The notes under the pieces are model-generated. The model was not told where the DNA came from. It saw only the letters and a program-made list of their open reading frames with translations, and searched no databases. From Sphingomonas azotifigens NBRC 15497 (GTDB taxonomy: Bacteria > Pseudomonadota > Alphaproteobacteria > Sphingomonadales > Sphingomonadaceae), in the NCBI RefSeq assembly GCF_002091475.1, contig NZ_BCTR01000019.1:26611-90610 (forward strand): DNA of 64,000 nt, given 5' to 3'. The position numbers and the translations under genes are program-made. The first letter of the stretch is position 1, and the number at the start of each line of letters is the position of its first letter. Below are positions 43,487 to 51,711 of this stretch, piece by piece.

Positions 43487-44404
43487 TCAGCGCATCGCTG
43501 CCCGCATCCGCACCAGCACCGACGGCGCGACGGTCATTCCCGCCTTGGCCATGGCGGGCGTCGGCCAGACGCCGCCCGCCACTTGCTGCTTCACCGTTGC
43601 GCGATCGGGCGGAGGCCAGCCGAACCCGGCGTTTCGAGCGCGCTCCAGCAGGCGAGAGCGCGCCGCGCGCATTTCCGGGCTGATGAAGATCACCGGCGCG
43701 TCGAGCAGCGCATGCGCGGCCATGCTGCCATCCTCGGCGACGCTCCACAGAGTGCCGCCCTTCTCGACCAGAAGCTCGGCGATCGCCGCCTGTTCGGCAT
43801 CCATCGCGACCCGGACAGGGTCGATGCCGAAGCCATCGGTCCAGCGCGGATCGGCACCGTGGCGCAGCAAGGTCATGACTCCGCCGAGATGGCCGAAGCT
43901 GATCGCGCTGCGCATCGGGTCCTGGCCGTCGGGCTGCGGGTTGGGCGAGGCGCCGGCGGAGAGCAACTGCTCCGCCATCGCCGGGCTGTCGGCCAGGATC
44001 GCCAGCGACAGGGCAGCACCGGGCTTCACCCCGTCCTTGGGCATGCCCGCGGCGAACAGCATCGTCGCCGCATCGGCATCGCAGCGGGCGACGGCGAAGG
44101 TGAGCAGGTCGCCATATTGGCCGGCCGGAGGCTGGGGCACCTTGGGGTCGTCGACCACCGCCGTGCTGATCAGTCGCGGATCCCGCACCAGCATCGCGTG
44201 GGCATCGTCGACGCGGCCGTCGAAGATCGCCTCGGCCAGCGCGCGGCCGGAGGCGCCGTTGCTCAGATGTGCGAGGACGCGGCTACGGTCGGGCAGCACC
44301 ACCGCGGCGCGCTTGGTGTAGCAACTGGGCGCAGCGGCCATGCATCCTCCGATCGGGGCGGTCGCGAGCATCAGCGCGGCGAGGATGCGGACGCGGCGGT
44401 TCAC
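43487..44404 (-). CDS. Ankyrin-repeat lipoprotein, paired with the lipase
   Basis: 305 aa. The GTG at 44404 starts a lipoprotein signal (RILAALMLATAPIGGCMAAA, lipobox IGGC). Ankyrin-type repeats follow: GDLLTFAVARCDADAATMLF, ALSLAILADSPAMAEQLLSA, MRSAISFGHLGGVMTLLRHG and VRVAMDAEQAAIAELLVEKG. The mature protein is thus a protein-binding solenoid in the periplasm. It begins 34 bp after the lipase stop and shares its transcript. Ankyrin and lipoprotein partners of lipases in contact-dependent systems are often immunity proteins; that role here is inference. Confidence 0.75.
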   Translation of the reverse strand: MNRRVRILAALMLATAPIGGCMAAAPSCYTKRAAVVLPDRSRVLAHLSNGASGRALAEAIFDGRVDDAHAMLVRDPRLISTAVVDDPKVPQPPAGQYGDLLTFAVARCDADAATMLFAAGMPKDGVKPGAALSLAILADSPAMAEQLLSAGASPNPQPDGQDPMRSAISFGHLGGVMTLLRHGADPRWTDGFGIDPVRVAMDAEQAAIAELLVEKGGTLWSVAEDGSMAAHALLDAPVIFISPEMRAARSRLLERARNAGFGWPPPDRATVKQQVAGGVWPTPAMAKAGMTVAPSVLVRMRAAMR

Positions 44405-44438
44405 GGGGCCATGCTGTAGGGAGTGGGGGAGCCCCGGG

Positions 44439-45362
44439 TCAATGCGCGCCCAGGCTGCTTTGCACCCAGTCCATCTGGTGCCTGGCGACCGGCGTGTCCT
44501 GATACCAATGCTGGCCCGCTGGTTGCCGGGCGTCGAGTGGAATGCGGGTGCCATAGGCCTCGGGTGCATCGGCAAGGAGTGCACCGGGGATGCCGCCGAG
44601 GATCGCGCCGGCCACCCGGTCGCCGCCGTCCTGGATTGCCGAGAGGATCTCGCCGCGCACATAGAAGGCGGCGATTGTCGGCGCAGGGGCATCGCCGCGG
44701 ATCGCGCCGGCCTGGCGGATCGTCGCGTCGCTGAGCCCGGCGGCGTTGAAGGTCTGTGCGTCGCGCCCGCTGGCGAGCGCTGCCGCCGAGGCGAGGCCGC
44801 CGCCGAGCGAATGGCCGGTGATCGTCACCTGCGCCTCCGGATGGCGGCCGATCGCCTTCGCGATCAGCAGCGCGCGGGTATATTGGTCCGAGGGCAGGCC
44901 AACGCCCTGCTGAGCGTTGGCCTTCCAGTCGCTGCCATCGGTGGTGCCGCGAAAGCTGACGACATAATTGGGGCCGCCATCGCCTTCCGCCACATAGACG
45001 CGGGCGCGGAAGCTGCTCTGCGGCGACGCCAGGTCCTCGGCGCGCAAGCCCAGCCTGGCGAGATCGTCGCTGCTGGCGACGCGGTAGCCCGCGGGCGGGG
45101 CGGGCGTATCGTTGTAGACGTCCGCCGCCATCGCCGCGAGGTCGATGGTGGAGGGGCCGCCGGTCCGTTCGGCCGTGCATTGTGGGGCTTCGCTGCGGAC
45201 GACCTGGACCGGCGTCGCGGGCTGCTGCCAGGCAAGCAGCTCACGCGGCGGCAGGTGCCGCGACTGAAAATCGTCGTTCGCGGCGCGCTGCTGCGCTGCC
45301 GGAATCGCCGACGAAGCCCCGATGCCGGTAGGTCGCACGCGCGGGTCAGCAACCGACATCAT
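44439..45362 (-). CDS. Lipase/phospholipase (GHSLGG serine hydrolase), no signal peptide
   Basis: 307 aa. An alpha/beta-hydrolase of the class-3 lipase type: YVVSFRGTTDGSDWKANAQQ (oxyanion region) and the nucleophile elbow ITGHSLGGGLASAAAL with Ser ~185. A catalytic Asp and His should follow in the C-terminal ~100 residues (IPLDARQPAGQHWYQDTP). The first ~85 residues are polar and unstructured without a signal peptide (PRVRPTGIGASSAIPAAQQR), as in type III effectors. ATGs at 45362 and 45359 are equivalent. A CTAA-type dyad lies 61 bp upstream, shared with the divergent DUF1521 gene. Confidence 0.78.
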   Translation of the reverse strand: MMSVADPRVRPTGIGASSAIPAAQQRAANDDFQSRHLPPRELLAWQQPATPVQVVRSEAPQCTAERTGGPSTIDLAAMAADVYNDTPAPPAGYRVASSDDLARLGLRAEDLASPQSSFRARVYVAEGDGGPNYVVSFRGTTDGSDWKANAQQGVGLPSDQYTRALLIAKAIGRHPEAQVTITGHSLGGGLASAAALASGRDAQTFNAAGLSDATIRQAGAIRGDAPAPTIAAFYVRGEILSAIQDGGDRVAGAILGGIPGALLADAPEAYGTRIPLDARQPAGQHWYQDTPVARHQMDWVQSSLGAH

Positions 45363-45423
45363 GTTCCGGGTTCCTCGTCGAAGGACAGTCGCACCTCGAT
45401 GCCATCGCCGGCGCGGTCCGTCG

Positions 45424-45440
45424 CTAGACGATTCGTTTAG
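45424..45440. promoter_or_regulatory. CTAA-type dyad between lipase and DUF1521 genes
   Basis: Plus strand CTAGACGATTCGTTTAG, minus strand CTAAACGAATCGTCTAG: a near-perfect 7-3-7 dyad. It is 61 bp from the lipase start (minus) and 100 bp from the DUF1521 start (plus), so one site could serve both divergent genes. Confidence 0.55.
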
Positions 45441-45540
45441 GCCCCCTACGCGATCCGGCGATGCCGCAGCGGGGCGGGGCATGGGAAGCAGCACCCTATC
45501 AACGGGCTCGCCCCCACTCGCCTTTGTCAGGAGCATGGAC

Positions 45541-46392
45541 ATGACGACGATCTCTGCGGCCGCCTCGACTCCGTTCGCCGCTGCGCAACTGGCGCTGGCC
45601 GGCGGCGTGCTCGCCCAGCAGTTCAACCCGCTCGGCGCCAGCGCCTATGCCAGCGCGATGCTGCCGTCGCTGCTGTCGATCCAGTTGGGCACGATGGCCG
45701 GCGCGGGCCAGCTGCAGCCCCAGGCGGGCTTCACCGCGCAGACCACCGGCCAGAGCACCGCGCGCATCGATCTGGGCGACGGCTATCATCTGGCGATCGA
45801 CGAGCGGAACAGCGAGATGACGATCGTCAACGACGCGACCGGCCAGAGCACCCGCGTGTGGGGCGATCCGCATGTCGAGGTGAACGGCAAGCACCAGTTC
45901 GACTTCTATGGCACGACGACGTTCGAGCTCGACAACGGCACCAAGATCACGGTGAACACCGAGCAGGGGAAGAGCAATCCCAATGTCTATTTCGCCAGCC
46001 AGATAGTGGTCACGCGCGGCGCCAATGCAGTGGTGATCGACGGCATCAGCCAGCAGCAGCTGGGGGATCTCTCGGTCAGCGTCTCGACCAACGGCTATGC
46101 GCTCGATGCCGCCAACCGCGACGGCTTCACGGTGCAGGAGTCCGCGGGCGGCTGGCAGACCGAACTGGGCGAGACGGTGACCCAGGCCGATGCGGACCTG
46201 ACCAAGCCGGGGCAGCTCTATGGGCCGGACAGCGACATGCCGAGCCTTGCCGAGCTTGGTTCCGCGATCGGCGGCTTCCTGCTCTATGGCAGCGTGCTGG
46301 GTAGTGCCTTCGCGACCAGCGCTGCTTCCAAGCCCCTCGTTGCCGGCAGCGACCGCACGCCCTTGCTTGGTCGGCTTATGCCAAACGCTTGA
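45541..46392 (+). CDS. DUF1521 (NopE-type, metal-ion-induced autocleavage) protein, candidate effector
   Basis: 283 aa. Residues ~75-210 match DUF1521: ARIDLGDGYHLAIDERNSEM, TIVNDATGQSTRVWGDPHVE, GKHQFDFYGTTTFELDNGTK, VVTRGANAVVIDGISQQQLG. In Bradyrhizobium NopE1 this domain cuts itself at GD-PHVD when Ca2+ is present and the protein travels through the type III system. Here the motif is GDPHVE, so the expected bond is D109-P110. The N-terminus (SAAASTPFAAAQLALAGGVL) is not a classical cleavable signal. The start at 45541 is set by AGGAG at 45529-45533. There is a C-terminal hydrophobic Gly/Ala segment (GSAIGGFLLYGSVLGSAFA). Confidence 0.82.
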   Translation: MTTISAAASTPFAAAQLALAGGVLAQQFNPLGASAYASAMLPSLLSIQLGTMAGAGQLQPQAGFTAQTTGQSTARIDLGDGYHLAIDERNSEMTIVNDATGQSTRVWGDPHVEVNGKHQFDFYGTTTFELDNGTKITVNTEQGKSNPNVYFASQIVVTRGANAVVIDGISQQQLGDLSVSVSTNGYALDAANRDGFTVQESAGGWQTELGETVTQADADLTKPGQLYGPDSDMPSLAELGSAIGGFLLYGSVLGSAFATSAASKPLVAGSDRTPLLGRLMPNA

Positions 46393-46522
46393 GGTACCAT
46401 GACGATCGGCTGGATGGCATGGGGAGCGAAGGCGCACGCACGATCGCCGAACGCCTCCATAAGGCATGGTCGGCCGGCTTGGCGGGCCTGCTGAACGCCA
46501 GCGTCACCCGGTTGCAGTCCGC

Positions 46523-48118
46523 CTAATGCGCGAGCGCCCGGGCGCTGGACTCGGGCCCGTTCTCCATGCGGTTCTTGGCCGGCGGTGATCCGAAATTGAC
46601 ATAAACGGGGTTGGTCAGAATGGCGCGCTTGCCGCCCTCGCGCACTTCGAAGCGGATCCAGTGTCGGTGCCCGTCACCCGGGAAGACGAAGGATAGCGAC
46701 GCGCCCCCGCTTTCCAGCCGCGCGACGGAGAGTTCGGGCACGACGTGGCCATCGACCAGACCCACCAGTTCGCCGCCCGCGCTGCCGCCGATCGTCAGCT
46801 TCAGCGTGAGCGCCTCGCCCTCGCGCAACGCGACATCGTCGCCGATCGTGCTGGTGAAGCGCGGCGACGCGGCGACCAGGTCGAAGCTGCGGCCCGGCTT
46901 GCCGGTCAGGTCGATCCAGACATGGCCGGCCTGGATGCCGTCAAGGATCGCCCGCTCCGAAAGTTCGCTGGCCCGCACCACCGTGGTCGGGAATCCGACG
47001 CCGAGGCGACCGAGCTGGGTATCGTGATTGTCGCTGCCGCCGACCGCGGTGACGCGCCGCCCCTGCGCGACGGCCTTTTCCCAGTAATCGAAGTCGCCCA
47101 TCGGATCGCCGCCGCCGATCTGCGCGAACAGCTTGCCGGCATTCATCGCCTCAATCGCATCGACCTCGCCGATCGTCGCCGCCGGTGCGGTCCAGCCGCA
47201 GCCGCGGCAGCGGAAATCGCTGGGCGAGCTCGGATGGTTGATCGAGACGATCGCGCCCGCCGCCTTCGCCGCCCGGATCATCGTCGCCATGTCGGGCATC
47301 GCGCGCTCGCCCAGCCGGTAGTCGACATAGCTGGTCGTGCCGAAGATGTTGAAATGGCCCTGCGCGGTCGTCATTTCCCGGCCGGGGATCAGCAGGATGT
47401 CGTCATAATAGGGCTGCAGCTCGCGCAGCGCGTTGTAATGGGCGACATTGTTGTGATCGGTCACGGCGATGAAGTCGAGCCGTGCCGCCAGCGCCGCGTC
47501 CACCGTCCGGAACACCGGGCACGGCACGCTGCGGCCGCGCCGGCTGTCGCAGAACCCGTCGCTCTCGCCGGTATGGAGGTGGAGGTCGCCGCGATACCAG
47601 CGCGTGCCGCGCACCAGCGGCTCGGGCGAGAAGGTGGAGACGGCCGGGCGATCCCCCTTGCGCCAGAACCAGATGCGGGCGGTATAGGTGGAGGTCACGC
47701 CTTCGCCGATATAGGAGACGCCGAGATCGAGCGCCCAGCGCCGGCCGCCGATCGGCCCCGGCGTGAACGACGGCGTGGCGTTGTTCTCGTCGATCACGAC
47801 GGCGTGCTTGTTGCTCCCGCTCCAGCCCCGGAAGCGCTCGCCGTCGAACAGGCCGAGGTTGATGACGGTCTTGCCGTCGGGCCGCGTGTAGGTGAGTTCC
47901 ACGCCGATCCGCTCGACACCCTTCGGCACGTCGAACGGCACGGCCAGGTTGCGCTGGTAGCTGGACCGGTCGACCGTGCCGGTGAGCACGAGATCGGGCT
48001 GTTCCTTGCCGATCGCGAGCGGCACCTTGTCCCAGGCGGGCAGGTCTTGCGCGAAGGCGGCGGCGGGCAGCGCCATTGCCGCGAGGAACAGGACGGAGCG
48101 GAGCAGCTTGGCCAGCAT
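46523..48118 (-). CDS. PHP-domain (CehA/McbA-like) metallohydrolase
   Basis: 531 aa. Signal peptide at ~1-23 (LFLAAMALPAAAFAQ), a beta-rich N-terminal domain (~25-175), then a PHP phosphoesterase-type domain with metal-binding motifs YRGDLHLHTGESDG, FIAVTDHNN, IVSINHPSSP and AVGGSDNHD. A C-terminal beta domain ends in VYVNFGSPP. It is a periplasmic metal-dependent hydrolase; the substrate is unknown. It lies 53 bp downstream of a TonB receptor on the same strand, so the two probably import and cleave one compound. Confidence 0.85.
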   Translation of the reverse strand: MLAKLLRSVLFLAAMALPAAAFAQDLPAWDKVPLAIGKEQPDLVLTGTVDRSSYQRNLAVPFDVPKGVERIGVELTYTRPDGKTVINLGLFDGERFRGWSGSNKHAVVIDENNATPSFTPGPIGGRRWALDLGVSYIGEGVTSTYTARIWFWRKGDRPAVSTFSPEPLVRGTRWYRGDLHLHTGESDGFCDSRRGRSVPCPVFRTVDAALAARLDFIAVTDHNNVAHYNALRELQPYYDDILLIPGREMTTAQGHFNIFGTTSYVDYRLGERAMPDMATMIRAAKAAGAIVSINHPSSPSDFRCRGCGWTAPAATIGEVDAIEAMNAGKLFAQIGGGDPMGDFDYWEKAVAQGRRVTAVGGSDNHDTQLGRLGVGFPTTVVRASELSERAILDGIQAGHVWIDLTGKPGRSFDLVAASPRFTSTIGDDVALREGEALTLKLTIGGSAGGELVGLVDGHVVPELSVARLESGGASLSFVFPGDGHRHWIRFEVREGGKRAILTNPVYVNFGSPPAKNRMENGPESSARALAH

Positions 48119-48171
48119 GGGAACCTCTCGGAAAATGCGGGCGGCGCGGGGATCGACGCCGCCCCCTTGAT

Positions 48172-50640
48172 TCAGAAGCGATAGGTGACGGCACCGCGCA
48201 CGCTGCGCCCGAAGATCGAGCGGGCGATATAGACCGCGTTGCCCACCTCCTCGTTGACGATCGTGCCCGCGCGCGGATTGCCTTCGGTGAGGCCGATCGT
48301 GTTCGTCACATTATTGGCGATCAGGTTCAGGCTCAGCCGCCGGTTGACGTCCAGCCGCGCGTTGATGTCGAGCGTGGTATAGGCGGGCAGGTTGATCTGG
48401 TTCGCGACGTCCGCCCAGCGCTGGCCGTAATGCGAGATGTCCGCCTCCAGCCGGAAATGGTCGTCCAGCAAATTCACGCCGGGGGTGAGGCGGAACTGGT
48501 GCCGCGGCACGCGGATCAGGCGGTTGTTCGAATAATCGACCTTCTGCCCTGCGCTGGTAGTGTAGGCGAAGGCGCTGAACCGCGCATCCTGATAGGTGTA
48601 GTTGGCGTGCAGATCGAACCAGCGCGCCGGCCGCCACATGCCCTCGACCTCGGCACCCCAGGTGCGGGTGTCTCCGAAATAGGTGTTGCGGACCAACTGC
48701 CCCTGGCCGTTCGCGCGGTAGTCGTCGATCTGGTAGCTCTGGTAGACCGTGCGGAAGCCGGTGACGAAGAAGTTGACGTTCGGCCGCGCGAACTTGATGC
48801 CGACTTCCTGGAAGTTCATCGTCTGGGTGATCGGCGCCTGGCTCGGATTGCCGAAGAAGCTCGACACGCCCGGCAGGCGGAAGGTCGAGGTATAGCGGCC
48901 GAACACGCCGAAATCGGGCCGGATCTGGTAGTTGAGACCCGCCGTCCAGGCGATGTGGTCATAGCTGGCGTCGAATGGGGTGAACACGCCGTTGCCGGTC
49001 AGCACCGCGTCGTCGGCCGCAGTCGCACTCTGGTTGAGGTTGCGGGTGCGCGTGCCCTCGCTGGAGCCGCTGACGTCGATCTGCTCCCAGCGCAGGCCGC
49101 CGTCGAGGCGCAGTTGGTCGGTCAGGCTCCACTCGTCCGAGGCATAGAGCGCCAGGGTATGCGAGGTGCCGTTGGAATTGCCATATTCGGTGCCGTAGCT
49201 CTGCACGCCGTTCTCGGTGAGCTTGACGTTGCCGACCGAGACGTCGAACAGCGAGGCATTGTCCTTCACGTCGGTGAGGATGCCGGCGGAGGTGGCGCGG
49301 TACTTCTCGTCGACATAGGCATAATAGAGGCCGAAGGCGAAATCATGCCTGCCGAGGAACGACGCGGTCTTCTGAAGCCGCGTGTCGTTGATCACCTCAC
49401 GCTCGGGCACGGTGAACGAGCGGGCGAGGTCCAGCAGCGCCAGGCCGTTGCCATTCGCGTTGCGATCGAAGGTGCCCCCGCCATTGGTGTAGGTGAGCGT
49501 CAGCGGGGTGCCGGCAGGCAGCTTGTAGGTGCTGCGCAGCGAGGCGAGCAGCGCGTCATAGCCATAGACCGTCCGCGGCGTGATGCTGTTGCGCTTCTGG
49601 TAGCTGTCGCGGAAGCGCAGGCTCTCCACCAGTGTGAAGTCGCTGCCGAGCTCGAACTTGCTCTGCATCGTCACCTGGGTGAGGCGCGCAGTGTTGGCGG
49701 TACCGGCATCGAAGTCATAGCCCGCGCCGTCCGCGGTGCGGAAGGTGAAGTGGCGCGTTTCCGGTCCGGCGATGGTGTCCGTCAGCGCGTCGAAGCCCGG
49801 CGCGCCGACGGGCTTGCCGTTCTTGTCGTTCACGAACGGCGTGACCATCGCGTTCTCGACCTTCTCGTCGATGCGCTTGACGCCCAGCATGAACGATCCG
49901 CCGTCCCAATCGCGCGACAGGGTGGCGCGGATCTGGCCGCCGTCGCCCAGGCGATAGCCGGTGTGGCGCTGGCCGTCCGAGATGCGGTAATAGCCGCCGG
50001 TGAAGAAGCGCCAGTCGCTCTTGCCGATCGGCCCGCCGATCCAGCCGTCGACGCGGTGGGAGTTGAAGCTCGCGCCCTCATAGCGCACCAGCCCTTCCAG
50101 CGTGTCGCTGCCCTTGCGCTGGATGAAGTTGACCACCGCGCCCGGCGCGTTCGAATAGAAGAGCGAGGAGGGGCCGCCGCGGACGACCTCGACGCGCTCG
50201 AGCGTCTGGTCGATGCGATAGGACTGGTCGCCGTTCAGCCAGCCAAGCCCCGGATCATGCTGGATGGTGATGCCGTCCTCGAGCAGCGCGACCTGCGAAT
50301 AGCCGTCGGTGGGGATGCCGCGCACCCGGATGTTGCCGCTGGTCTCGCCCGAGGAGCTTTCGACCCAGAAGCCGGGCACGTTCTTCAGCGCCTCGCCGAC
50401 GCCGATCGGCGCCTTCATGACCAGTTCTTCGGGGGTGATCGTCGAGATGGCGTAGCTCGCCTCGACCTTGCGCTGCTGGTTGTTGCCGGCACGGGCGGTG
50501 ACGATGAGCTCGTCGCCGGCATCTTGTGCGGGCGGGGAAGGGGCGCGATCCTGGCCGAACGCGGGGCTGGTTGCGCCCAGCGCGAGCGTCATCGTCGCGG
50601 CGGCGCCCATCAGCGCCCGCCGGCTGCGAGTCATGTCCAT
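48172..50640 (-). CDS. TonB-dependent receptor
   Basis: 822 aa, complete. Signal peptide at ~1-30 (MGAAATMTLALGATSPAFGQ), a TonB-box region (DELIVTARAG), plug domain (GVGEALKNVPGFWVESSSGE; GNIRVRGIPTDGYSQVALLE; RVEVVRGGPSSLFYSNAPGA) and a barrel ending VRGAVTYRF. The plug has the RGxx motif of siderophore- and ferric-citrate-like receptors, but the substrate is not known. It is the first gene of a unit with the PHP hydrolase and divergent from a TetR gene. Confidence 0.92.
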   Translation of the reverse strand: MDMTRSRRALMGAAATMTLALGATSPAFGQDRAPSPPAQDAGDELIVTARAGNNQQRKVEASYAISTITPEELVMKAPIGVGEALKNVPGFWVESSSGETSGNIRVRGIPTDGYSQVALLEDGITIQHDPGLGWLNGDQSYRIDQTLERVEVVRGGPSSLFYSNAPGAVVNFIQRKGSDTLEGLVRYEGASFNSHRVDGWIGGPIGKSDWRFFTGGYYRISDGQRHTGYRLGDGGQIRATLSRDWDGGSFMLGVKRIDEKVENAMVTPFVNDKNGKPVGAPGFDALTDTIAGPETRHFTFRTADGAGYDFDAGTANTARLTQVTMQSKFELGSDFTLVESLRFRDSYQKRNSITPRTVYGYDALLASLRSTYKLPAGTPLTLTYTNGGGTFDRNANGNGLALLDLARSFTVPEREVINDTRLQKTASFLGRHDFAFGLYYAYVDEKYRATSAGILTDVKDNASLFDVSVGNVKLTENGVQSYGTEYGNSNGTSHTLALYASDEWSLTDQLRLDGGLRWEQIDVSGSSEGTRTRNLNQSATAADDAVLTGNGVFTPFDASYDHIAWTAGLNYQIRPDFGVFGRYTSTFRLPGVSSFFGNPSQAPITQTMNFQEVGIKFARPNVNFFVTGFRTVYQSYQIDDYRANGQGQLVRNTYFGDTRTWGAEVEGMWRPARWFDLHANYTYQDARFSAFAYTTSAGQKVDYSNNRLIRVPRHQFRLTPGVNLLDDHFRLEADISHYGQRWADVANQINLPAYTTLDINARLDVNRRLSLNLIANNVTNTIGLTEGNPRAGTIVNEEVGNAVYIARSIFGRSVRGAVTYRF

Positions 50641-50689
50641 CTTGCTTTTGCCCTTTGTTGGTGCTTTCGCTGGGCGGGCATATGGTAGC

Positions 50690-50699
50690 GATAATTATC
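50690..50699. promoter_or_regulatory. Palindrome in the TonB receptor / TetR divergent promoter
   Basis: GATAATTATC is a perfect 10-bp palindrome in an AT-rich pocket (50682-50710) between the divergent receptor and tetR genes. It is a likely operator for the TetR protein, or a partial Fur-like box; sequence alone does not decide. Confidence 0.35.
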
Positions 50700-50746
50700 A
50701 ATTTTATGACAGGCACGCGGCTTCATGGATAAAACTGTTCGCTTGG

Positions 50747-51370
50747 ATGCCCAGGGTGAGTAGCTATCGCAGGCCAGTGCAGGAACGTTCGCAGCGCACC
50801 TTCGACGCGGTGCTGGACGCAACGGGCGTCCTGCTGAGCGAGGTGGGCATCGAACGTATCTCGACCAACATGATCTGCGAGCGGGCAGGCGTTTCGCCCC
50901 CGGCGCTTTATCGCTATTTCGATGACAAATATGCGGTCATCGAAGCGCTGGCGGAGCGGTTGCAGGAAAAGCAGGCGATCGTGCTCGCGGCGTGGATCGA
51001 ACGCTATGCCGATGCCGGGCTGGAGGTGATCGCCGATCGCACGCTGGAATTGATCCGTGCCCTGCATCGCATCAAGGCGAGCGAGCCGGGCGCGCTATGG
51101 ATCATGCGGGCGCTGCACGCCGTACCGAGCCTCACCCATCTCCGGCTCAACTCGCACAACCGCGTCGCCGACCTGCTGACGGACGTCTATGTCCGATACC
51201 TTCCGCAGGTGGACAGGCGCGTCCTTCGAAGAAGAGTGCGGCTCTCCGTCGAGATCGCATACAGCATCGACGAGATGCTGGTGGAGGAGGCGGCGGACGT
51301 GGATGGAACGCTGGAGGACGCGCATTATGTGTTCAAATGCATGTTCCACTATCCGGATTATGCGGAATAG
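50747..51370 (+). CDS. TetR/AcrR-family regulator
   Basis: 207 aa. N-terminal HTH (RTFDAVLDATGVLLSEVGIE, STNMICERAGVSPPALYRYF, DDKYAVIEALAERLQEKQAI) is typical TetR; the C-terminal ligand domain is helical. The ATG at 50747 is preceded by nothing stronger than weak AG-rich sequence, and the frame is open further upstream into the receptor leader, so a GTG at 50756 remains possible. Divergent from the receptor-hydrolase unit, which it probably represses. Confidence 0.87.
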   Translation: MPRVSSYRRPVQERSQRTFDAVLDATGVLLSEVGIERISTNMICERAGVSPPALYRYFDDKYAVIEALAERLQEKQAIVLAAWIERYADAGLEVIADRTLELIRALHRIKASEPGALWIMRALHAVPSLTHLRLNSHNRVADLLTDVYVRYLPQVDRRVLRRRVRLSVEIAYSIDEMLVEEAADVDGTLEDAHYVFKCMFHYPDYAE

Positions 51371-51711
51371 CGCAACGATGTATCCGTCGCTGAACCATGG
51401 TCTTGATAATGCGTGGCGGTCGGGAAGCGTGACCGCAGCGATGGGAGCAGGCCAGGTGTGGACTTGGCCCGTCGGGCAGCGCTCGACTTGGGCGGGTAGC
51501 CGCGACGACCCGTACGACACAGGGGCCGCTTCATAACCGCGGCTGCGGTGAGATCCTGCGTATTCGCCAGCCGGCCGAAAGCAGAAAACGCGGACGGAAT
51601 TGCTTCCAATCGGTCGAGCGTGTCGACCCCGCACAGCGCCCCTGCGGCAGAATGTCCGCGGTGCAGGATTGCGCCCCAGCCGAAAGGCCTTCCGAGGCAC
51701 TCCCGGTCACC
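51371..51711. other. Gene-free stretch between tetR and esterase
   Basis: 341 bp between two convergent genes. No frame shows domain-like sequence, and no clear terminator, repeat or RNA gene was seen. Confidence 0.4.

Noticed and set aside
46419..46526. 35-codon plus-strand ORF (MGSEGARTIAERLHKAW..) after the DUF1521 gene
   Set aside because: Protein-like in part, but no Shine-Dalgarno, it overlaps the end of the PHP gene, and no family is recognised; possibly a remnant.
48076..50688. 870-codon plus-strand frame over the TonB receptor
   Set aside because: Antisense shadow; the minus strand has plug and barrel motifs.
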